A stretch of 64,000 nt of DNA from Evernia prunastri (lineage: Eukaryota > Ascomycota > Lecanoromycetes > Lecanorales > Parmeliaceae). Below are positions 14,134 to 24,184 of the stretch, piece after piece. A program made the position numbers and the translations under genes. Location of the stretch: positions 186,001 to 250,000 of the forward strand of contig NKYR01000030.1 in the NCBI GenBank assembly GCA_003184365.1. The letters are read 5' to 3'. Numbering within the stretch: the first letter of the stretch is position 1; each line of letters begins with the position of its first letter. A model generated the notes under the pieces. It did not search any database. It was not told the DNA's origin and saw nothing but the letters and a program-made list of their open reading frames with translations.

Positions 14134-14454
14134 TTACCTTTTCCCCCAAGAGTCCGCCGTCTTCCCCTCGGGCGGATACTCTTTCCCCGCCACCTCGATC
14201 TTGGGACCGCAGGTGCACCACTCCTTCCGGGGATACAAGTCGAGGACGTCGGGGATGTCGGCAGTGTCCCCGCCGAACCATGTCACCCCTTCTGCGAAAA
14301 GATGGGTCAGAAGGGCATCGGATCCGCGCTGGGGTAGGGGGGGGGGGAAGGTTGGGGAAAGGGAGGGGGAGGGTGGCGGGTTTCATTGACGCGTGTTAAT
14401 GGGCGGACAAAGCTTACGGCAATTTGGGCAGGTTGATTTCTTGCCTATGTTCAT
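14134..14454 (-). CDS. Small two-exon Cys-rich (zinc ribbon-like) protein, 64 aa
   Basis: Minus strand: exon 1 14454-14418, exon 2 14291-14134, joined in phase across a 126-nt intron (GTAAGC donor, TTCTGAC branch-like site, TTTTCGCAG acceptor). Exon 1 gives MNIGKKSTCPNC; exon 2 continues with GVTWFGGDTADIPDVLDLYP, then a WCTCGPK motif, an IEVAGKEYPP stretch, and ends DSWGKR-TAA. I recall a widespread family of roughly 60-80-aa fungal proteins with the order CPxC, TW.G, V.D..P, W-C-T-C-x-PK, GKxYPP, and this matches it throughout, with the usual GCG after TW changed to GGD. Four Cys (CPNC and CTC plus context) suggest metal binding. Function is unknown. A GTAAG overlaps the stop, so a spliced longer isoform is formally possible. 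The intron holds a G/C-rich homopolymer tract. Confidence 0.7.
14325..14385. repeat. G-rich homopurine tract (C/T-rich on the minus strand)
   Basis: An 11-12 G run followed by GGAA and GGGGA blocks, inside the intron of the 14134-14454 gene. It reads as a polypyrimidine tract in the transcript. Confidence 0.9.
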
Positions 14455-15090
14455 GATGTTTCGGGGATGTTGAAAAGCCTGTGGAAATTGTGTGACACAG
14501 GGTTAAGGTAGGCTACCGAGTTATTACTCTACGACGTGTCGCGCATTCGGCGGCCTTTTCTCAGTTTCATCCATTACTACTATATCATGAAAGATTCTAT
14601 TCACTACTGATGTCACCTTACATAAAGCCCAAACAAGGGTACATTCTGGAACGCTATCTCCATGTTCTATTGTCGACTTGATCTTGACATCGGAGATTAC
14701 CTTGGTGCTACTGAGGAACAAAGCCAGCATGGAATGTTGACAGCTCCGTTTGGAACAAAGAGAAAGTGACGTCTCAACTTCAAGATGCTGTAAATCTCTA
14801 AGAATAGACAAGGTCCTCCTCCGGTAAGAGAGGACAATGGAAGATTGCCACGTGCACCACGTTTTCCATTTATCTCTTCATCCTCTTTCGACCCCGTTGA
14901 GTCCCTCTTCCGCCAACTCTCTTTCGACCGCTTTCTTTTGCAGTACAGATAGGACATCTCTCAATTCTATACCATAACAGACAGCAAGGAGCCGGTCTTC
15001 TTCTGCTCCATACTCGAAGCTTTCTTTTTCTTCTCGACTCTTGATCCTCTCTACCTACCCCATCACTTCGGTTCGTGCTTTTGTACAATC
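14455..15090. other. Intergenic between divergent small-protein and zinc-motif genes
   Basis: No gene seen. From about 14880 to 15060 the plus strand is strongly C/T-rich, typical of a fungal promoter or 5' UTR feeding the gene at 15091. Confidence 0.6.
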
Positions 15091-16305
15091 TTGCCAATGG
15101 TCAGACTCAGACCCTCTTTTGTACCCTTGGAGACCTCAAGTCTTCGCATACTTTCAGGTCCAAGTTCTCCTGCCAGCCGTACGTCGCCTCGCACTCCTCT
15201 ACACCTCCCGAGCCTTCCAAGCCCCCGGGCAAAGCCCACAGATGCCTTCAACTTGAGCAGCCAGATCAAAGTTGAGCACCCTCCGATACCAATGCCTTGG
15301 ATTTGGTCCTGCCATAAATGCCACACTCGATACCTTCTAGGGGCCACAAGAAGATGTCTCCACGATGGTCACTACTTCTGCGGCGGCATTACGGTAGACA
15401 AAATCAGCGGCAAAGTGAAGAAGAAGCATAGAGCTTGTGTTAGTGAGTTTGACCACACCGGTTGGGAAGACTTCGGTAGCTGGAAAAGAGCGACAGCTGG
15501 ACAAATCGTAAAGCCTGGCAGCAAACACTGCGAAGATGAGTGCGATTTTCCTAGTTCATGTCATTGGAAAGATCAGCATGCTGTTCAGGATACCAAAGCT
15601 GAAAACCTTGATCCTGGCTGTCTCGATAAGGAGCCGGACGCCTCCTCTGCCAAGGGCAAGCTAACGGTCCAGAACAGTACCGAAACCTACATCGGCAAAC
15701 TCAGGAGAGCAACTGATAAGAAGCATACCACACAAGCAGCCAAGGCACTATTGTCATCTATAGATGAAGAGGACCAGAAAGGATCAGCGTCTCTCGGTAC
15801 AACGCCAAAATTGAATGGCCTGGGCCTCCACTTTCCAGTCATGGACTTCTTGGGCTCCATGAACGGGGTCAACACAATTCGTGAGCTTACGGACAGACCC
15901 CAGATAGGCCTTTCGATCCCCAAACGCTCGCAGATGTCAGCTCGGGTGGAGAACGTATGGGAAGATGATGTTGACATGACGGATTGGATAACACAAGATG
16001 CCGCAGGAAGTCCGCCAGTGTCCCCTTGCGCCCGGCCAGATGCATTTGAAGTGGCATTCGACTTCGGGCTCGATCAGGATCACGGCGCTGCAGCATCACT
16101 GACTGAGGATGATTCGCCAATTTCACCGATGCGCAGTGCGTGGAACTGGACGGCTGGCGGTATTGGAATTGCGTTGTCGCCGCCTGCTTTGCCAGTCGAA
16201 GGGGATATTTGGGAGGGAGAGGTGGAGCATGAGGGGGATGATGCAGATATGCTCTGGGACCAACGGGGAATAATGAAGGCGGATAGGGTGGAAAGAAGAC
16301 TATAG
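15091..16305 (+). CDS. Unrecognised fungal protein with a Cys/His zinc motif, 404 aa
   Basis: Single open frame. The clearest part begins near residue 67 (PMPWIWSCHKCHTRYLLGAT) and runs through RRCLHDGHYFCGG, giving a pattern C-x2-C-x11-C-x2-DGH-x2-C that could bind zinc. Further Cys/His follow in HRACVSEFDHTGWEDFGSW and in a C-E-D-E-C / CHW stretch. The rest is polar and disordered, with a Ser/Pro and acidic C-terminus. I remember similar WSCHKCHTRY proteins in ascomycetes only as hypothetical proteins, so no function is offered. The start is uncertain: Met 15091 gives a Ser/Pro-rich leader; Met 15291 would begin directly at the zinc motif. No intron is needed to keep the frame. Confidence 0.7.
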   Translation: MPMVRLRPSFVPLETSSLRILSGPSSPASRTSPRTPLHLPSLPSPRAKPTDAFNLSSQIKVEHPPIPMPWIWSCHKCHTRYLLGATRRCLHDGHYFCGGITVDKISGKVKKKHRACVSEFDHTGWEDFGSWKRATAGQIVKPGSKHCEDECDFPSSCHWKDQHAVQDTKAENLDPGCLDKEPDASSAKGKLTVQNSTETYIGKLRRATDKKHTTQAAKALLSSIDEEDQKGSASLGTTPKLNGLGLHFPVMDFLGSMNGVNTIRELTDRPQIGLSIPKRSQMSARVENVWEDDVDMTDWITQDAAGSPPVSPCARPDAFEVAFDFGLDQDHGAAASLTEDDSPISPMRSAWNWTAGGIGIALSPPALPVEGDIWEGEVEHEGDDADMLWDQRGIMKADRVERRL

Positions 16306-17724
16306 TACTTAATATGTTGGTTTGTGTAATAATTGTCAGGAGACGCTTACTTGAAAGAATCAATTCGAGTAAGGAAGAAATACCTATGAGAGCAAGGCTC
16401 TACTCTAGTAGTAGTGAGATGCCAATGCTCCATGTTGACACAGTCTAACCGTTATTGGTCGAGGGGTACTAAAGGCTAGTATCACGGAGATGCACGGCCG
16501 TAACGGGAGTTTGGGGGTGGTATTTAGGACGATTTAGAGGCTTGGCACTGTCAGGAGGCAAAAGATAAGGGCGAAGAGGCAAAAAAAGAAAGATAAGGGA
16601 ATGCAATTCATCCAATCACATACTCCCAAGATTATATACATTCGTAATATTCGTAATACCCCACGGGAGAATTGCGTCATGGCCAACAAAAAGATATGGA
16701 TGTTTTAATTATTGTATACGGTACCTAAGGTAATTATATAATCCTACCTTACCTACCTACTACCTTCTAGTATACTGTAAATGCCGTATGGGGGCGGGAG
16801 GATATCTCCACGCTTGCGCGGCAAGCAAGGAGAATAAGTGAGATGCAATCATGCAGTAAAGTAAGGTAGGTAATAAATATTGGACTTATCATTTCTTAAA
16901 GTTAACTAAATGAGCTAAGCACTTGCTCCAATTTCAATAAAAGCCCCGAAAATGTATCTACTGACCGTGTACTATGTATGTATGTATTGTGTATTACAGA
17001 TCTATCAATCTTTTCTTTGATAATTGGTGAATATTGATTGCATGGGGTCAGATCTAGGTACTCTAGCACTTATCCAATAGCGGAATGGCGCTGGATACAA
17101 TGATAACGGGGATCATGGCCCATGGGAATGGAATAGACTTCACCTTTACCGAGTCTTCAACTTTGACTCGGAATCACAAAGTCTCTAACTTCTACCTAAG
17201 ACGGTAACATCGGAATTATAATATTGTCCCCTATCTCCATCTAATTTGATGAATTCTCGGTCCTTGGCACCTGAAAGATTAAAAAGATTGACATGCTTTA
17301 AATTTTAATACTAATCCTTCTCCATTTTTGCCTGATAAGCCCCTCTCCAGATAGATGCATGACATCCATTATCCTCACACACAAATCAATAAGTAAATAA
17401 ATAACATAACATAACATAACATAACATACATGTAAGCAATAAATCAAGGGAACATGAAAATAAGAAATAAAGAAATACTAATAAATACATACAAGGAATA
17501 AGCAAATATATGCCGTCCATGCCCCTTCGCTTTCCTTTCCTTTCCACTTTCTTTCTCTCTTCCTCACCCCGGGAGAGCTCTTGTCTCCATCAGCTCAGAA
17601 CTCAATCTTCCCAATCTTCCCAATCCATCATCCGCCCCCCTCCGAGCTCGTTTGCACACGCGACCTGTCACCCGTTTGCCATCTCTAAATCTGGAAGACT
17701 TGGCACGCACTCTCAACCGTCAAC
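16306..17724 (+). promoter_or_regulatory. Long A/T-rich intergenic region; promoter of the ammonium transporter with HGATAR sites
   Basis: About 1.4 kb with no gene. GATA-factor core sites (GATAAG or its complement CTTATC) occur at 16564, 16592, 16885, 17069 and 17334, the last about 390 bp before the ATG. GATA factors of the AreA/NIT2 type activate ammonium transporter genes in filamentous fungi under nitrogen limitation, so nitrogen control is a reasonable inference; no binding is shown here. The region also holds a (AACAT)n microsatellite (17401-17428) and palindromic TACCTAAGGTA-like patches near 16721. Confidence 0.5.
17401..17428. repeat. (AACAT)n pentanucleotide microsatellite
   Basis: About 5.5 uninterrupted copies of ATAAC/AACAT, preceded by an AAATA-rich stretch. 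Confidence 0.9.
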
Positions 17725-17728
17725 ATGA
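17510..17728 (+). other. 72-codon upstream ORF overlapping the ammonium transporter start (ATGA)
   Basis: An ATG at 17510 opens a frame that stops at TGA 17726-17728, overlapping the transporter ATG (17725) in the arrangement ATGA. The peptide is Ser/Pro/His-rich and unlikely to be a functional protein. If it lies in the 5' UTR it could lower translation of the transporter or allow reinitiation. The transcript start is not known, so this is only a possibility. Confidence 0.35.
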
Positions 17729-19524
17729 CCAGCTATCCTGCTCCCACGGGCTTTGCCCCTTCCTATTCATGGATTGGAGCACCCACCGCTTTCAACGGCA
17801 CCAATCCCCTCACCGGTGGTGATTCTTGTAAGTCCATCTTTTCATCTCCTTCACATTTCGTCGCCATATCCCTTCCTCCGCGCTGAATGAGTCGGTCTCT
17901 AGCACAACGAGCCTAGCTAACAATCACTCTAGCGGTGGAAAATCTCAATCAATGGTATTCCCCGGGCGACCAAGCGTACATTATTGTCGCTTCGGCCATG
18001 GTAGTGGTCATGATACCCGGTCTAGGATTCCTCTACTCGGGGCTGGCGAGGAGAAAATCCGCTCTGACCATGCTCTGGGTTACCATGGCCTCCTTCTCCG
18101 TCGTCACATTTCAATGGTACTTTTGGGGATATTCGTTGGCATTTTCGGCGCAAGGAACTAGCGGATTTATCGGAGATCTGAAGCACTTTGGTTTGACCAA
18201 CACGCTCGGTGCGCCAAGTCCTGGCTCGCCGTTGATTCCAGAACTGCTTTATAGTTTCTATCAGGTACCCGAAGCAGTTCTCGTGCATTTCTTTAATCTC
18301 TGCTGATGTCCCCTTCCAGTTGCAATTCTGCGCCACTACAGCCGCCATTACGACAGGCGCCGTCGCGGAGCGAGGTCGTGTGCTCCCCATGTTGGTCTTC
18401 ATTTTCTGTTGGGCCACCCTTGTCTACTGTCCGATTGCCTGTTGGGCTTGGAACATCAACGGCTGGGGCTTTAAATACGGCGTCAAAGATTACGCCGGGG
18501 GCGGACCCGTCGAAATAGGCTCCGGCATGTCCGCTTTGGCATACTCTCTGGTCCTAGGTAAACGCCAGGAGAAGATGATGGCGAATTTCCGTCCACACAA
18601 TGTCTCGCTGATTGTATTGGGCACGGTTTTCCTTTGGTTTGGTTGGCTGGGATTCAACGGAGGTTCATCGTTTGGGGCAAATCTGAGAGCAGTGCAGGCT
18701 TGCTGGAACACCAATCTGACGGCCATGTTTGCTTCCGCAACATGGGTAATTCTCGACTGGAGATTGGCAAGGAAGTGGTCCATGGTTGGTTGGTGCTCAG
18801 GCGCTATTTCTGGCCTCGTTGCTGCCACGCCTGCATCTGGATACTGCACCGCCTGGGGGTCAATTATATTGGGCGTCGTTGCAGGAGTAGTCTGCAATTA
18901 TGCCACTAAGGGTTCGCTCTCCCCGACATCATCATCTTTTTTTTGCGCGTCTAACAGGTCGCAGTAAAATACTATATACGTATTGACGACGCATTGGATA
19001 TTTTCGCTGAGCACGCCGTTGCCGGTATGCTCGGTCTGATGGCGAATGCACTCTTCAGCGCAACCTACATCATCGGACTTGACGGTGTCAACACTGGCAT
19101 CATCCAAGGCAGCTGGATCAACCACAACTACCGCGAATTCTACGTTCAACTCGCCTACATCCTTGCCGCAACCGGCTGGTCCTTCACCATAAGCCTCATT
19201 CTAGCTTATGGCATCAACTACATCCCCGGACTTCACCTGCGAGCATCGGAAGAAGCGGAGCTCTTGGGCATGGACGATGACCAATTGGGTGAGTTCGCCT
19301 ACGACTACGTCGAGGTCAGGCGAGACTACCTGGCGTGGCAACCAGCGAGTACGGATCCGCAAAAGGGTGAGATCAACCTACCCCAACATGAGAGACACGG
19401 CATTACGGAGCAGAAAGATATGATAATGGGCAGGGAGCCGGGCGAAAGCAGCAGCCAGGACACTGGAGAGGAGCATACTGGGATCGGAGGTGATAGGCAT
19501 GGTGTCACTTATGAGAAAAAGTAG
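17725..19524 (+). CDS. Ammonium transporter (Amt/Mep family), Mep1/Mep3-like
   Basis: Four exons: 17725-17827, 17933-18264, 18320-18911, 18965-19524; 528 aa. Plasma-membrane ammonium uptake. The translation shows the family landmarks in order: an extracellular N-terminus, then PGLGFLYSGLARRKSAL, TTGAVAERGRVLPML, DYAGGGPVEIGSG, FLWFGWLGFNGG, and IDDALDIFAEHAVAGMLG, with about 11 hydrophobic segments. The first pore twin-histidine position appears to be Glu (E210, in PVEIGSG) while the second (FAEH) is His; that combination is known from yeast Mep1/Mep3 rather than the Mep2 sensor type. The cytoplasmic tail after RASEEAELLGMDDDQLGEFA is polar and ends in YEKK. Exon 3/4 uses an unusual GTTCGC donor, chosen because it restores the conserved ATK-V-KYY junction. 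Confidence 0.95.
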
Positions 19525-20391
19525 GGGCAGGTCTTTGATCATCTAGATTGAATAGCACCTAGGAAGAAAGAGCAGGATGTGGATATAGGCATGAATTTTT
19601 CGCGGTCTGGGATAGCAAGCGTTCTTGGACCTGGTGGGTTGGGTCAGGCTGAGATGAAATGGGATGAAATGGGCAAAAGAACAGAATGTATTTGTTACTG
19701 AATATGTTTGGCGACTTTGGAGATGGATATGGGTACCGATTCCCCAGGCGTCGCACCTCCTGGTATTCACTGGTTCCCTTCCTGACGGGACCGAACAGTA
19801 GCGTACCCCGTCACCATTTTGATAGCGGTGATTTCTTTTTCCGCGGCCACATCACCGGTCTAGGGCCAATGTACACAAGACTTCCATGCGATTCCAAGTG
19901 CACGGGACTGACTAACGGCATTGCCCTCGGAGATGTCATGGCTCGTCCTCGAGCAGTGAGAGAGACAAAAACCACACAACTCTAGAGGACCAACCCCACG
20001 AGCCTGAGTGATTTTGGGGACATGTTCGTCTGGGACCTCAATGCTTCGAGGGACCACTGCCCCGAAGATTTGACTGAAATACTGTTTCTTTTTGGGGTCT
20101 TTGCAGAGCGTTCTGCCTAAAAGATCTTTAGAATATGTCTAGCCTCTCGTGTTTGTTGAAGATGGCTCGGATGGCTAGATTAAGCTTTTCGGAAGCTCGG
20201 GAAGGTGACGACAGCAACGGATGATGATCTGCAGCTAGTCAGTTTGTCCAACTCCAAGCTTTGCTCCCCATTCCAATTTCATCCCACAGTTTCGCATTCC
20301 CTCCATTCAATTGCCAAGTCTACTAAAACATCAAACGCATCCACAACCGCTCACAGGAAGAAAGGCGTTCATTATACTTATTTGAAGAGTC
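19525..20391. other. Intergenic between ammonium transporter and glutamate decarboxylase
   Basis: No supported gene. Short overlapping frames on both strands lack family features. The two flanking genes point the same way, so this holds the transporter 3' end and the GAD promoter. Confidence 0.6.
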
Positions 20392-23300
20392 ATGTCTCTC
20401 GCACGACATGTGAGTCCCCTGTCTAGGAAGATGGTCTGTTACCCTGTGGTCTTACCAGCCATAGGTCGATCCGGATCAGCTCATCGAAACTCTAGTAAGC
20501 ATTCACATCTTGTAGCCTGCTCTTTCAATACAGGACGAGCTAAATCATTGTTTATCAGCGTGATCATCCGAGTGAATATCCCATCCAGACGCCTCCCAAT
20601 ATTCAGGAATATTTGGTAGGGTCATTTGTTGGTAGATGGATTTTGACCAGCAATCAGGCAAAGCACACAAGCATCATGTCCACACAAAGAGCGCCGTCTC
20701 CACCATGACACCCTACTCTTCCCGCTATGCGAGTCAGCAGGAGATCTCCAAATTCAAGATTCCAAAGGACGGAGCGCCCGCGGAGGCGGTTAAACAAATG
20801 TTGAAAGACGAGCTCGATCTGGACGGACGACCGAATTTAAACTTGGCAAGCTTTGTTGGAACCTATATGGAGCGCGAAGCAGAGGCCTTAATGGTCGAAA
20901 ATCTATCAAAGAATATGAGTGATGCAGATGAGTGGATCTCTCTTCCCATCCTGTTGCAGCATTGTTGCAAGTCTAATCTCAACATAGGTATCCCGCTATG
21001 ATGTAAGTAATCTTTTCTGACCAACCATTGCCTCTTTCAACTCTCTTCTAGAGGCCGAAGCCCTTTTCTGACTCCCAAAACATGTTTCTTAAATCTATAA
21101 TTGTTTTCCAAGAGAAATATTGACTGGGAAATTATCTAGGGCTATGCACGCCCGTTGTGTAAGTCTTACTAGGATTCAAACTTCCATGTTTACCCCAAGC
21201 GATTAGGCCCGGGACACGTTTGGGGAGTAGCTAGTCTGTAGACACTTTTCGAGACTAGAAATCCTTTCTCCAACGGCAAAACTAATTCTGGGACCACTCG
21301 TTAGGTTTCCATTATTTCTCATCTCTGGGGTGTTCAGAAAGGTGAGAACGCCATTGGTTCGGCCACCACTGGTTCTTCCGAAGCAATTCATCTTGGTGGC
21401 CTTGCCATGAAGAGAAGATGGCAGGAAAAGCGTGACGCAGAGGGCAAGGATAAAACGAAGCCAAACATTATCATGGGGTCCAACAGTCAAGTCGTCAGTA
21501 CATTTTTCTGGTCCATTATTCCTCTTTTGATCATGTTTTGGAAAGCGGAGGCCTTCCCCGGCTCCTGAGACATCTCTCCTGGACCTAGAAGTATCCTGGA
21601 AGAGCAATACTGACTCCGATATTGAGGCTTTGGAGAAGTTTGCTCGCTATTTTGAGGTCGAAGCTAGAATCCTAGATGTAAGCGAAAAGAGCAAGTACAG
21701 ACTCGACCCTGAGCTTGTAAAGAAGAACATCGATGAAAATACTATTGGCGTGTTTGCGATTATGGGGAGTACATACACTGGGCATTATGAGCCCGTGGAA
21801 GAGATCTCGAAGATTTTAGATGAGTACGAGGAGAAGACTGGCAATGATATCCCAATTCGTAAGCCACTTCCCAGGTCTCGTCCTTCCTGTCGAGACCGCT
21901 ATTCGAGTCACGAAACATTTGCTGGGAGCAAACCCATCCTGTCACTACATTTCTGTCCCCAACCCTTTTGTTGTTCATTTGACCACAGCTAGGAAGGTTG
22001 ACTCTCGAACATGCTAGATGTCGATGCTGCCAGTGGAGGTTTCATCGCTCCGTTCACATATGCTCATGCGGGCGGACCAAAATGGTGGGTTATTCTCCCA
22101 GCAGGCTATCACCGTCTTAGATGCTTGCGCTTCTCTTCTATGCACACCAGCTAGCTTTCAACTCGAACGTATAACTAAGACATAGCCCATACTCATGACG
22201 ACAGGAATTTCGAGTTGAATCGTGTGAAATCAATAAACACGTCTGGCCACAAATTTGGTCTCGTATATGCAGGTGGGTAGAGCTACAAGCCCAATGTGGA
22301 AGCTTTGACCTTGGCTACCGCCCAGATGCTGACAGAAATCCAGGTGTTGGTTGGATCATCTGGCGAGACGAGGCTTTCCTTCCCCGGCACTTGATCTTTG
22401 AGCTCCACTATCTTGGTGGCACAGAAGAATCATACACGCTTAACTTCTCCCGGCCAGGAGCTCAGATCATCGCACAGTACTACAATCTGATCCACCTTGG
22501 TTTTGATGGATTCAGAGCCATCATGGAGAACTGCCTCTCCAACGCCCGCCTTCTAAGCAAGTCGTAAGTTTCCTCTCGTAGCTCATTATTTCCCTTGTCA
22601 TCATGCATTGTCGGCCAGAAACCTTTTCTGGCCCTAAGACATGTCTTCTGACTCGATATCTATCTTGAGAGAAAATTACTGACTTCGAAACCATCCAGCC
22701 TTGAAGCTACTGGCTGGTGTACGTACTTTCGGCGTCCATGTTCCTCTTCTTGAGCAAATGCTCAGCCTTGAGATGTGTTTTGAGAGTGTCTGTCCTTTAG
22801 ACATGCTTGAAGACTGAAAGCTCAACACGCCCTTTCGAATAAGCTGTACTGACTCTGTAATCATACACTAGATACCTGCGTTTCCGACATTCATCATAAG
22901 ATCAAGAATGTTTCCAACGGAGAGGCCGAGACCAGCGCGGATTACGTTGCAGGCCTTCCTGTTGTTGCTTTCCGCTTGTCTGATGCCTTCAAAAAGGACT
23001 TTGGCCACGTTAAACAAGAGACCGTCAGCAATCTTTTGCGTGCCAAGCAGGTGAGTTATGTTTTCGAGCCATTTCTTCCTGATTCATATTGCATCTTGGT
23101 TGGAAGACATGTCGTAGGAGTCAGCTCCTCCCGAGACATGTTCCACGACTCCAAGTTGGTCCCAGAAGGATATGCTAACTCGTGAAATCATAAAGTACAT
23201 AATTCCAAATTATCCACTTCCTCCCAATGAGGAGAAGACGGAGATTCTGCGCGTTGTTGTGCGTGAGAGCATGTCACTGGACCTTCTCGATCGTCTAATT

Positions 23301-23477
23301 AGCGACATCATCGCCGTCACCGAGCAGTTGATGACGTCCGATCCCATTGATCTGTCAGCGTTCCAGCCCGGTGCCACGAGCGTTGAAAAGCAGCACCAGA
23401 GCAAAGGTGTCGACCATGCCAACAAGCACAAGGCGCAGAGACCAATGAGTAAGGGTGTTCACCGCACTGTCTGCTAG
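20392..23477 (+). CDS. gad1: Glutamate decarboxylase, 14-exon model
   Basis: PLP enzyme converting glutamate to GABA and CO2 in the GABA shunt. Exons: 20392-20409, 20465-20494, 20559-20571, 20658-20931, 20988-21002, 21140-21158, 21305-21493, 21627-21858, 22018-22084, 22205-22272, 22344-22563, 22699-22718, 22872-23050, 23196-23477; total 1626 nt, 541 aa. Landmarks: NLASFVGTYMEREA, GSATTGSSEAIHLGGLAMKR, GSTYTGHYEPVEEIS, VDAASGGFIAPF, the PLP-lysine motif INTSGHKFGLVYAGVGW, YLGGTEESYTLNFSRPGAQ, and the C-terminal IIPNYPLPPNEE. From exon 4 onward each junction is supported by GT-AG ends plus restored conserved sequence; the first three exons (MSLARH-VDPDQLIETL-RDHPS) are less sure. The gene looks intact. 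Several exons are tiny (13, 15, 19, 20 nt), and eight introns are 120-159 nt, far longer than others here. Confidence 0.93.
21003..23195 (+). repeat. Cluster of long introner-like introns in the glutamate decarboxylase gene
   Basis: Introns 21003-21139, 21159-21304, 21494-21626, 21859-22017, 22085-22204, 22564-22698, 22719-22871 and 23051-23195 are 120-159 nt. Shared traits: a (A/G)ACATGT word in several (21079, 22638, 23106, 23135), a TACTGACT branch block in three (21608, 22677, 22847), and internal short palindromes such as the 8-bp stem at 22613-22633. Other introns of the same gene are 55-86 nt. Confidence 0.6.
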
Positions 23478-24184
23478 ACGAAGCTTCAAGGTTCCCAGAG
23501 CAGGGTAAGAAGAGGAAACGGCTAAAGGAGCATGATGAATGGAATAGCAATTGTTTAGAGCTGTACATACAAGAGGCTATACATATAAAAGCACAAGGAA
23601 TCAAAACAAGGCATATCAAAAGATACAAATGAAGAGAACGCAGGCTCTGACACATACAAAGATTGATTCCTCCCAAAGTAAGGATAGTCTGCGTCACGTT
23701 GAAATCTCGGGAAAGACGAGCGATGACAGGCTTTCCCGTCTTGTTCGAAGCTGATGTCCAGTGTCGATCTCGACCTCGATGTAGTGTCTGCGCTTGCATT
23801 GCTTGTATTTCGGGCTCGCTACGGGTAGTAGTCCGGGCCAGGGTAACAGAATGCTTCGATACTATACGTATACCACGTATAGAGTGCCATACCTAAGGTA
23901 CCTTGAGTGCCTTGAATTACCCTGTATCTGACTCGCAACTCGCAGCAGAGCACGCTCATTTGGTTTTCTGCTCAACGTGTTAGTTAATTTTTCAATCATC
24001 AAGGTACTTTGATTGTATCTATACTAAAGGTGTGAGTGTTGCTACAGAAGCTAGGTATTGATGAGTGTACCTCCAGGATAAAGCAAGATGGGTATTCTAT
24101 GCTCGCTAACCACACTCAAAAGAAGTCAGCTACCTGCTGCACAGTGCATCATAAAACCACGTCAGTCCTCTGCTGAGCACCGCT
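23478..24184. other. Tail-to-tail intergenic region
   Basis: Lies between the 3' ends of GAD (+) and the CSC1-like gene (-). A palindromic CCTAAGGTACCTTGAG patch occurs near 23893. No gene seen. Confidence 0.6.

Noticed and set aside
14053..14399. Overlapping plus-strand ORFs (about 60-94 codons)
   Set aside because: They are antisense shadows of the G/C-rich zinc peptide gene on the minus strand.
17401..17428. AACAT repeat considered as a CRISPR-like or centromeric array
   Set aside because: A simple 5-bp microsatellite of under 30 bp in a eukaryotic promoter.
20616..20650. 35-nt intron in the GAD N-terminal region
   Set aside because: Too short for a fungal spliceosomal intron; the 86-nt alternative 20572-20657 keeps the frame.
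20636..21001. Glutamate decarboxylase starting at Met 20636
   Set aside because: The upstream exons MSLARH and VDPDQLIETL read as a natural N-terminus and can be joined in frame using GTGAAT (20572) and CAG (20657); starting at 20636 would discard them.
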